64,000 nucleotides of DNA from NCBI GenBank assembly GCA_947258875.1, contig CAMYKB010000007.1, positions 62,001 to 126,000 of the forward strand, given 5' to 3'. Both the position numbers and the translations under genes were made by a program. Below the pieces are notes generated by a model that was given only the letters and a program-made list of their open reading frames with translations, made no database searches and had not been told where the DNA came from. Below, piece after piece: positions 57,468 through 64,000 of this stretch. Position 1 is the first letter of the stretch; each line of letters starts with the position of its first letter. The stretch is from an uncultured Gammaproteobacteria bacterium. GTDB lineage: Bacteria; Pseudomonadota; Gammaproteobacteria; CAMYKB01.

Positions 57468-58490
57468 ATGACTCTTAAATTGCAAAGATTGTATACAGGC
57501 GCGCTGCTCTTGATCTATCTCTTGTGCAGCGCTCAGGTACAGGCGGACTGGGCGCGCGCCGAGGCTGCGATCATGGGCACCGAGATCCGTGCCGAGGTTT
57601 GGCATGAGGATGCCGCATTGGCGCAAAAAGGCGTTGTTGCGGTCATGGACGAGATGCGCAGAATCGATAGGTTAATGAGTCCCTACAAACCTCAGAGCGA
57701 ATTGTCGCAGATCAATCGGTATGCGGCTGATGAACCCGTTGTTGTGAGCACCGAATTATATGCATTGATAAAACGTTCGATGGAGTTTTCAGTGCTCACG
57801 GGCGGCGCATTTGATATTACCTTTGCCAGTGTCGGCCATCTATATGACTACCGGGAACATCGGAAGCCGGATCAGCAGCAGATAGAGGAAAAATTATCCG
57901 CGATTAATTACCGGCATGTCGAGCTTAATGACAAAGATAGGTATGTACGATTCGCCAGACGAGGTGTCAAAATCGATCTGGGTGGTATTGCCAAAGGTCA
58001 TGCTGTCGATAACGCGCTACAGATCCTGCGGGACCTGGGTATTGAGCATGCCCTGGTTACTGCAGGCGGTGATACTGGCTTGCTCGGGGATCGTCTGGGA
58101 CGGCCCTGGATGGTTGGAATCAAACATCCACGCAAGTCAGGTGCAATGGCCGCCATGCTGCCGTTGCAGGATGAAGCACTTTCAACCTCGGGTGATTATG
58201 AGCGCTTTTTCGAAGAAGACGGTGTTCGTTATCACCATATACTCAATCCGAGTACCGGCAAATCGGTAGGCGAGGTGACCAGTGTGTCCATTCTCGGGCC
58301 GGATGCCACAACCGCGGATGCATTATCGACCAGCGTCTTTGTGCTGGGTGTAGAGCAGGGGATGGCATTGGTTAACCGACTTGCTGGGATCGAGGCCATT
58401 ATCGTGGATAAGGAGCGCCGGCTCTTCTATTCCTTAGGCCTGGAAAAACCGTCGCGCCCGAGTGCCGAGACGAATACCTGGATGAAGTGA
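57468..58490 (+). CDS. apbE: FAD:protein FMN transferase
   Basis: ApbE covalently attaches FMN from FAD to serine or threonine of exported or periplasmic target proteins. After the ATG giving MTLKLQRLYTG the product has a signal peptide ending near AQVQA, the opening IMGTEIRAEVW, ITFASVGHLYD, GIAKGHAVDNAL, VTAGGDTGLLG, STSGDYERFFEE and HHILNPSTGK, all ApbE family motifs. Earlier in-frame ATGs (57393, 57375) would add about 25-31 residues in front of the signal peptide; the start is uncertain. No Nqr or Rnf genes are in view, so the flavinylated partner probably lies in the gene set that follows. Confidence 0.93.
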   Translation: MTLKLQRLYTGALLLIYLLCSAQVQADWARAEAAIMGTEIRAEVWHEDAALAQKGVVAVMDEMRRIDRLMSPYKPQSELSQINRYAADEPVVVSTELYALIKRSMEFSVLTGGAFDITFASVGHLYDYREHRKPDQQQIEEKLSAINYRHVELNDKDRYVRFARRGVKIDLGGIAKGHAVDNALQILRDLGIEHALVTAGGDTGLLGDRLGRPWMVGIKHPRKSGAMAAMLPLQDEALSTSGDYERFFEEDGVRYHHILNPSTGKSVGEVTSVSILGPDATTADALSTSVFVLGVEQGMALVNRLAGIEAIIVDKERRLFYSLGLEKPSRPSAETNTWMK

Positions 58491-58761
58491 GAAAGTAATA
58501 ACCGCAATCTTGGACTCTTAATCCCAAAATTTGGTGGCCCGATTTCCCTGGTCGACCACTTGTCCCTAAAAATGACCCGCCGATCGGCTATGCCTGTGCA
58601 GCAGCACGACCGCGATTACAATCCCAAGTATAAAAAATGTTCGTTTGTGATCATGTTCACGGTGTCCGCGTAGCTATGATCTGAACAATAGACAACAATT
58701 TATAATAACTTTTCACAGCCGTAAGTCTGTATCCCCAATCACGGCCAACTGGAGCAATACG

Positions 58762-61641
58762 ATGCGAGTCAATGCGTTATTTTTGGTGTGTGTGTTGGTG
58801 TCTTACCTGGCCGGCTGCGATAGCAGTACCTCACCTGCAGAGAATACGGTACTAAACGGGGATTTTCCGGTTGTTTATGTGCAACGGCAATTCGAGGCGG
58901 TAGGCAATCCGACCGATGGTATAACGTTTGCACCGGGTGGCGACCTGATGTTCAAAGAGTTGGCGTCAGCGACTTCTGACCCGGTAAACCTCACTGCGAG
59001 CTATACGCAGGGGCAGGGTGATGTCTCTGACCCTGAGGTTTCATTTGATGCCAAGAAAATCCTGTTCTCGATGCGAACACCTACGACGGGAGACACTTGG
59101 AATATTTATGAGTATGACATCGAGACCGAGACACTGGCACGTGTTATTCAGGATGACGTTATCGCTAACGAAGGTAATGATGTTGATCCGTCCTACCTGC
59201 CGGATGGTCGTATTATGTTTTCCTCAAACCGTCAGGAGAAAACCAAGACATTAATGGGGCAAGAAGGTATCGCACCCTACACTTATATTGACGAGTATGA
59301 GCGTGAAGGAACTATTGCCTTACATATACTTAATCGTAACGCTGCCGATCCAGCTGATCTGATTAAGCAGGTCTCGTTCAACCAAAGTCACGATCGCAAC
59401 CCGACAGTATTGAAGTCGGGTGAAGTGATGTTTGCTCGCTGGGACCATGTTGCAAACCGCAACCACTTTCCGATTTTTTTCACCAACCCTGATGGTACCA
59501 ACCTGTTTGTCCAATACGGTGCGTTCAGTCCGGGCAATAGTTTCCTGCATCCGCGTGAAATGCAGGATGGTCGTGTGATTGCGTCACTGATGCCGCTTTC
59601 AGGTACTGACGAGGGTGGCGCACTGGTGACCATCGATATCCAGAATTACTCGGATAATAATGATCCGGCTCCGGGTGTTGCCGCAGGTGGCTCTGGTCAG
59701 GAGGTTATGCAGTTTACAAATCTGGCAGTCAGTTTTGGGCGTGATTTTTCCGAGGGTGGGCGTTATGCGACACCATATCCATTGTGGGATGGGACCAATC
59801 GTGTGTTGGCGGCCTTCAAGCCGGCGCCTCCCAATCCTGTTGAGATTACCAACCCGATCACTGGTGAAGTGACGCTGGATGAGGGTGAGCCGGCTTATAA
59901 AATCTATATGGTCGATCTGGAAACTAAATCACAACGGCCGATTCAGACCACTCCCGAGGACATGGCGCTGTTGGATCCGGTAGCGGTTATCCCGCGCGAT
60001 CCCGCCGATCTTCCAAATATTATTAGTGATAAGGCCCTGGATACCACCTTGGCCACAAAGACTAATACCCTGGGTTCTACCGGTGTGGGTGTGCTTAATG
60101 TGAAAAGTGTCTACGACACAGATGGCCTGGGCATTATGGGTGACCGTGTGTTGGCCGCCGGTGAGGTCATACCCAAGACGTCCGCTGGTCAACCTGACCT
60201 GATGAAAATGAAAGACCCCGTATATCCAGAATTTGCACAGCGTGTGGGCCGCTTCGTGCGTGTCACCCGTGCTGTACCGACACCTCGTGGAATCATGATG
60301 GATGCGATTAGCGAAAACGATTTCGAGATGCAGGAAATCGTTGGATATGCACCGCTTGAACCGGATGGTTCGATCAATATCGAAGTGCCGGCCGATACAC
60401 CCCTCACATTGGCAGTGTTGGACGAACAAGGTCGCGCCTTTCAAACGCATACCAACTGGCTACAAGTGCGTCCCGGTGAAACGCGCACCTGTAACGGTTG
60501 TCATTCGCCGCGTCGGGCTGAAGAGCCGCTCAATACGCCGCCGATCTCCGGTAATCATCCCAATACACTGTTTACAGCAGGTATCGGTGAATCAATGGCT
60601 GAGACGCGTGCACGCGTCGCAGCAAGCCCGCAGAATCTAACAACTGATATCGTGTTTAGCGATGTATGGACAGATCCGACCGTCGCCAGTCCGCAGGCGG
60701 ACATTGTCATCGACTACGCGGGATTAACGACAGCTGCGCCAGCAGAAGGGCGTATCAATTACGCAGAGCAGATACAACCCTTGTGGGAGGCGTCCCGTAC
60801 GGGCGGTGCCTGTGTCAGTTGTCACAACAACAATGACCCGGATGATCTAGTGTCTGTCGGTCTTGATTTGAGCGGTATGATTTCGGGTTCAGGTCGTTTG
60901 GTATCTTACGACGAGTTGCTGATCGGTGATCCCTTATTGGATGCCAACGGCAGTCCGCTACCGCCGAGGATTGATGAAGACGGTGAAGTGATCATCCAGC
61001 GTGGTCCGGCCTTGGTCGAGGTGGGGAGTTCAGGACAAAGCTCGCGTACCAGCCACCTGATTGAAACCATCTTTAACGATAAATTACGTGCTGATGCTAG
61101 CCAGGTACTCGGCACCCCAGATCACAGTGGCATGCTGAATGCTTCCGAGAAACGGCTGGTGACCGAGTGGATCGATGTTGGTGGGCAGTATATCAATGAT
61201 CCCTATGAGGCGGTTGCCGGGTCTGGTGGCCGCGAGATCCGCACCGATCTCCAGATCGCTGGCCTGGATGAGGATGTATTCAACCAGTCTGTACATCCGG
61301 TCTTGATGAATCGTTGCGCAAGTTGTCACCAGGCATTTGGTAATTCGGGCGACTTTGTGAACGTATCCAGCAGTTTTGTTGGTAATAATCGTTTTGTACT
61401 GACAGGAAATCCGCCAGGAGACTTTAATGTTACAGCGGGTATGGTGAATGATGTCTGTGACCCGGCTAACAGCGATCTGTTGTTACGGCCAGTTTCAACC
61501 GAGACTGATACGCCACCACACCCGCAGGTTGCCGCTAGCCCTGGTGACCCGCTAGCACCTGTTTTGTCAGTGGCTGATGCGGATTATCAGACGATTTTAA
61601 GCTGGGTTCAGGCGGCAGCAACTGCAAACAGCTGCCCTTGA
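58762..61641 (+). CDS. Triheme lipoprotein resembling hydrazine synthase alpha subunit (HzsA-like)
   Basis: The 959-residue product has a lipobox cysteine at residue 19 (SYLAGC). Residues about 60-420 contain TolB/WD40-like strand repeats such as LPDGRIMFSSNR and EMQDGRVIASLM. A segment from about 520 (GYAPLEPDGSINIEVPAD) leads into the first haem motif CNGCH (Cys577) after PGETRT. This is the pattern I associate with the middle domain of the hydrazine synthase alpha-subunit family. Two further CxxCH sites follow, CVSCH (Cys684) and CASCH (Cys852). I infer a c-type cytochrome anchored in the envelope. It is not evidence of anammox: relatives occur in many bacteria with no known role. It is probably co-transcribed with the next genes. 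Confidence 0.75.
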   Translation: MRVNALFLVCVLVSYLAGCDSSTSPAENTVLNGDFPVVYVQRQFEAVGNPTDGITFAPGGDLMFKELASATSDPVNLTASYTQGQGDVSDPEVSFDAKKILFSMRTPTTGDTWNIYEYDIETETLARVIQDDVIANEGNDVDPSYLPDGRIMFSSNRQEKTKTLMGQEGIAPYTYIDEYEREGTIALHILNRNAADPADLIKQVSFNQSHDRNPTVLKSGEVMFARWDHVANRNHFPIFFTNPDGTNLFVQYGAFSPGNSFLHPREMQDGRVIASLMPLSGTDEGGALVTIDIQNYSDNNDPAPGVAAGGSGQEVMQFTNLAVSFGRDFSEGGRYATPYPLWDGTNRVLAAFKPAPPNPVEITNPITGEVTLDEGEPAYKIYMVDLETKSQRPIQTTPEDMALLDPVAVIPRDPADLPNIISDKALDTTLATKTNTLGSTGVGVLNVKSVYDTDGLGIMGDRVLAAGEVIPKTSAGQPDLMKMKDPVYPEFAQRVGRFVRVTRAVPTPRGIMMDAISENDFEMQEIVGYAPLEPDGSINIEVPADTPLTLAVLDEQGRAFQTHTNWLQVRPGETRTCNGCHSPRRAEEPLNTPPISGNHPNTLFTAGIGESMAETRARVAASPQNLTTDIVFSDVWTDPTVASPQADIVIDYAGLTTAAPAEGRINYAEQIQPLWEASRTGGACVSCHNNNDPDDLVSVGLDLSGMISGSGRLVSYDELLIGDPLLDANGSPLPPRIDEDGEVIIQRGPALVEVGSSGQSSRTSHLIETIFNDKLRADASQVLGTPDHSGMLNASEKRLVTEWIDVGGQYINDPYEAVAGSGGREIRTDLQIAGLDEDVFNQSVHPVLMNRCASCHQAFGNSGDFVNVSSSFVGNNRFVLTGNPPGDFNVTAGMVNDVCDPANSDLLLRPVSTETDTPPHPQVAASPGDPLAPVLSVADADYQTILSWVQAAATANSCP

Positions 61642-61672
61642 TTTTCTAGACCGGAAAACTTAGGGGTTTCTT

Positions 61673-62176
61673 TTGAAGTATAAAGACTTAACGCTGCTAT
61701 TAACGGCAGTGGTGGCGTTGCTAAGTGCGTGCGATAACGTATCGGTCGAGGATACCCCCGATACGGCAGCCGCCACACTGTGTTATGCCGATTACCAGAC
61801 CTGTGTTGACCCTATCCTGCAGGCGGTTGTCAGTAATGTCACTTGCTCCGCTAGTGCCTGCCATGCTTTAGGCGGTAATGGTGGCGGGTTCAAGATTAAT
61901 CAGAACCCGGCAACTGATGCTGAGTTTATGGTCAACTTCTTCGCTGCAAAGGCATTTGCAAATCTGACTACTCCCACTCAAAGTAAGCTCTTGCTGGAAC
62001 CCTTGCAAGGCAGTTTCGGCATCACGGGTTCGCATGGTGGGGGTAGTATATTTCCCAATACATCTGATCCGTGCTATCAAACAATTTTGACATGGATTAG
62101 TAAGCAGGTCGGAGCGGATGACAGTCCAAGCTGTGGGGTTTGCACACCGATAAACGTGAGCGCATGTGGCTTCTAA
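61673..62176 (+). CDS. Small lipoprotein with CX4CH motif
   Basis: The TTG start has AGGGG upstream, and gives a 167-residue lipoprotein with lipobox ALLSAC (Cys20). Cys58-Cys63-His64 (CSASACH) is a CX4CH motif, the spacing used for haem attachment in some multihaem cytochromes c. It lies in a sequence that aligns loosely with the CASCH region of the preceding protein (both followed by a gapped hydrophobic stretch and a TILTWI/TILSWV tail). A C-terminal CGVC and final cysteine are also present. It lies 31 bp after the large lipoprotein gene. Haem binding is inferred. Confidence 0.6.
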   Translation: MKYKDLTLLLTAVVALLSACDNVSVEDTPDTAAATLCYADYQTCVDPILQAVVSNVTCSASACHALGGNGGGFKINQNPATDAEFMVNFFAAKAFANLTTPTQSKLLLEPLQGSFGITGSHGGGSIFPNTSDPCYQTILTWISKQVGADDSPSCGVCTPINVSACGF

Positions 62177-62210
62177 GTGCCGCAGTTGAATAATATGAAA
62201 TTGAGGCGAC

Positions 62211-62957
62211 ATGATACGTATTTTTCTGGTCTTAATGTTATTAATCAGCCAAGGCTTGGTTGCATCGATTGTCGCCGCAGAAGAAACATATCAAAAAGTA
62301 CAGGTTGTTGATCCTTATATTGAGCTACACACCGGCCCGGGCAGGGGTTATCCGGTTTTTCATGTTTATGAGCGTGGCGAATGGATTGAAGTAATTAAAC
62401 GCAAAACCGATTGGTTTCAAGTCCGCGGTGATAATGGTAAGGATGGCTGGGTAACACGCGTACAGCTGGAGCAGACATTGACTGAGGCGGGGATTGCGCC
62501 CGGCTTTCGAGATATCGCAGTTAGTGATTTTCTGGAACGCAGGTTGGAGTTTGGTTTTGCGGGCGGTGAATTCGAGAACGATCCGGTGGTGACTGCGCGT
62601 GCTGGTTATCATATTTCGGAGAATCTGATGTTGGAATTGTCTGTTGCCGATGTCGCAGGTAGCTTTTCCAGCTCTTCGCTGTATCACATCAATCTGGTAT
62701 CGATGCCATTTCCGGATTGGCGCCTTACGCCATTCTTTACTATTGGTGTTGGGAGGTTTGAGAATATTCCCAAGGCGACTTTGATTGATGCTATCGAGAT
62801 CGATGCAACGGCAGCAAACGCTGGACTTGGTGTGCGTTACTACATAACACGGCGTTTTATCGCGCGCCTGGATTTCAAGAATTATGTAGTACTCAAGAAT
62901 GATATTGAGAATGAAGAATTTCAGGAATGGGTGGCGGGGTTGTCATTCTTTTTTTAG
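62211..62957 (+). CDS. SH3-domain protein with C-terminal outer-membrane beta-barrel-like region
   Basis: The 248-residue product has a signal peptide, an SH3-like domain (about 25-85: LHTGPGRGYPVFHVYERGEW, WFQVRGDNGKDGWV), and a C-terminal half of alternating hydrophobic strands ending in AGLSFFF, where the terminal phenylalanine is typical of outer-membrane barrels. The SH3 part may bind peptidoglycan. The barrel region resembles that of the next gene, so the two are related. Confidence 0.7.
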   Translation: MIRIFLVLMLLISQGLVASIVAAEETYQKVQVVDPYIELHTGPGRGYPVFHVYERGEWIEVIKRKTDWFQVRGDNGKDGWVTRVQLEQTLTEAGIAPGFRDIAVSDFLERRLEFGFAGGEFENDPVVTARAGYHISENLMLELSVADVAGSFSSSSLYHINLVSMPFPDWRLTPFFTIGVGRFENIPKATLIDAIEIDATAANAGLGVRYYITRRFIARLDFKNYVVLKNDIENEEFQEWVAGLSFFF

Positions 62958-62975
62958 CGAATTAAAGGGTTTTCG

Positions 62976-63614
62976 ATGTTCACTAAATCATTGATATTAA
63001 TATTGGGTCTGGCGTTGTTTATGCCGGCGCTTGCAGCAGAAACGCCGGAGCCAGCCCCTGCCGGCGAGCAAGTGATTGAACCCGAACTGGATCGACGCAA
63101 AATTATTGTGCCAAAAATCGATACCGAAGATTTTGAAGTTAATGTATATGCCGGCTTGGTGAGTTTCGAGGATTTTGGTACCAAGCCTGTCTACGGTGCG
63201 CGCATCGCGTTTCACGTAACGGAGGATTTTTTCCTGGAAGCAGCATTTGGGCTCTCGGAAATTTCTGATACCTCATTTCGTGATCTGGGTTTGGCGTTAT
63301 TCCCAAATGAAGACGAGGATGTCACTTATTACAATTTATCGTTGGGTTTTAATCCTTTCCCAGGTGAGATTTTTATTGGTGGGAATCGGGCGATGAGCAG
63401 CACGTTGTACCTAATAGGTGGGGTGGGTAATATCGAATTTATCGACGAAGATGAGTTTGAGTATCATTTTGGTTTTGGTATGCGCGTTATGCCCAAGGAT
63501 TGGTTAACGATACGGCTCGAGCTGCGTGATTACATTTTTGAAACCGATCTTTTGGGCGAAAATAAATTTACAAATAATCTGGAAACGACACTCAGTGTTG
63601 GTATTTTTTTCTAA
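62976..63614 (+). CDS. Outer-membrane beta-barrel protein
   Basis: The 212-residue product has a signal peptide (cleavage near ALAAET), a short proline-rich segment, then about eight amphipathic strands (FEVNVYAGLVSFEDFGTKPV, GARIAFHVTEDFFLEAAF) and a terminal SVGIFF. It belongs to the small outer-membrane beta-barrel type often placed beside SH3-domain and thioredoxin genes. It lies 18 bp after the SH3 gene and 16 bp before the TlpA-like gene, so the genes form one transcript. Confidence 0.75.
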   Translation: MFTKSLILILGLALFMPALAAETPEPAPAGEQVIEPELDRRKIIVPKIDTEDFEVNVYAGLVSFEDFGTKPVYGARIAFHVTEDFFLEAAFGLSEISDTSFRDLGLALFPNEDEDVTYYNLSLGFNPFPGEIFIGGNRAMSSTLYLIGGVGNIEFIDEDEFEYHFGFGMRVMPKDWLTIRLELRDYIFETDLLGENKFTNNLETTLSVGIFF

Positions 63615-63630
63615 CTAAGGGATGCTCGAT

Positions 63631-64000
63631 ATGATCAGGCAATACAGAAACGGAATCTTGCTCGCGATATTTGTGACCCTCATGGTATCTGCGAGTAATG
63701 TCTATTCGCGAACAAGTGACCTTCAAGGCAAGGCGGCACCTAATTTTACTCTCAAGAGTGAAGCCGGTGTCAACATGAAGCTGAGTGAATACCGAGGGCA
63801 GGTTGTTATGCTAAATTTCTGGGCGACCTGGTGTGGTCCCTGTCGCCAGGAAATGCCGCACCTAAACGAGCTCAGTAGTAAGTACGAGAGACTGGGTTTT
63901 ACCTTGATGGGTATTAATATTGACGAAGATCCGCAGCGCGCCAACAACATGGTCGATAAGCTGCTTGTCGGTTATCCGGTGTTGTATGACCAGTCAAAAG
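63631..64000 (+). CDS. TlpA/ResA-like thioredoxin (partial, runs off the window)
   Basis: The first 123 codons are visible. A signal peptide (LLAIFVTLMVSASNVYS) is followed by a peroxiredoxin-like opening GKAAPNFTLKSEAG and the redox motif FWATWCGPCRQEMPHL, Cys68 and Cys71. The TlpA/ResA group reduces disulfides in the envelope, often for cytochrome c maturation, which fits the haem-motif proteins upstream. The start was taken nine bases after an in-frame ATG that lies too close to AAGG. The C-terminus is beyond the window. Confidence 0.88.
   Translation, partial: MIRQYRNGILLAIFVTLMVSASNVYSRTSDLQGKAAPNFTLKSEAGVNMKLSEYRGQVVMLNFWATWCGPCRQEMPHLNELSSKYERLGFTLMGINIDEDPQRANNMVDKLLVGYPVLYDQSK

Noticed and set aside
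58560-58690. Minus-strand short hydrophobic frame (TFFILGIVIAVVLLHRHSR)
   Set aside because: It has no ATG, GTG or TTG start in a suitable position, and a stop lies directly before it. It could be a relic, but the evidence is too thin to list.
1-64000. CRISPR arrays, tRNA or rRNA genes, riboswitches, complete insertion sequences
   Set aside because: No regularly spaced repeats, cloverleaf-like segments, conserved riboswitch cores, transposase frames or rRNA motifs were noticed in the gaps. A covariance-model scan was not possible here.

Overview
The window is a stretch of gammaproteobacterial chromosome. This rests on FimV and a FimX-type protein, EF-P with the EpmA/EpmB beta-lysylation pair, the leuCDB-asd-fimV-truA-trpFBA-accD order, and Lpp-like and MarC proteins. 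Genes are tightly packed and mostly housekeeping. No rRNA, tRNA, CRISPR array, complete insertion sequence or prophage was seen. Genus cannot be told from what is visible.

Layout. 1-4350: c-di-GMP/type IV pilus region, with a FimX-like receptor cut by the window edge, a GNAT enzyme and a PilZ-like protein whose 5' end is split and carries what looks like a foreign RND-pump fragment. 4494-7106: epmB, efp and epmA. 7107-8073: two inverted copies of a dispersed hairpin repeat bracketing an AT-rich orphan membrane gene. 8074-14224: psd, a SCO protein, prmB, aroC and two MFS transporters. 14225-15569: a decayed LysR fragment beside an intact LysR gene facing leuC. 15670-28891: leucine biosynthesis, asd, fimV, truA, trpF-trpB-trpA and accD. 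28937-32756: gltA, mobB/mobA, a DUF1244 protein and moeB. 32850-48968: envelope, signalling and stress genes: a His/Arg-rich secreted protein, a membrane diguanylate cyclase, YihY, a cold-shock protein, a BON-OmpA protein, a coiled-coil/HhH protein, a Na+/H+ antiporter, a NorD-like VWA protein, an M19 dipeptidase, a DUF4139 protein, an L,D-transpeptidase and an alanine-zipper lipoprotein. 49118-57308: lon (with a good heat-shock-type promoter), marC, an EamA transporter and molybdenum-cofactor genes moaA, moaB, moaE and moeA, plus a pseudogene beside a long palindrome.

The most unusual part is the right end, 57375 to beyond 64000. apbE (FAD:protein FMN transferase) is followed on the same strand by a 959-residue lipoprotein with three CxxCH haem motifs resembling the hydrazine synthase alpha-subunit family, a small lipoprotein with a CX4CH motif, an SH3/beta-barrel protein, a second beta-barrel protein and a TlpA-like thioredoxin cut by the window edge. 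Together they suggest an envelope-located haem/flavin/thiol redox system whose substrate cannot be inferred from sequence alone.

Two genes run off the window: the FimX-like gene at the left edge and the TlpA-like gene at the right edge. Molybdenum-cofactor functions are spread over two places (mobA/mobB/moeB near 31-32 kb; moaA/moaB/moaE/moeA near 53-57 kb); moaC and moaD are not in view.
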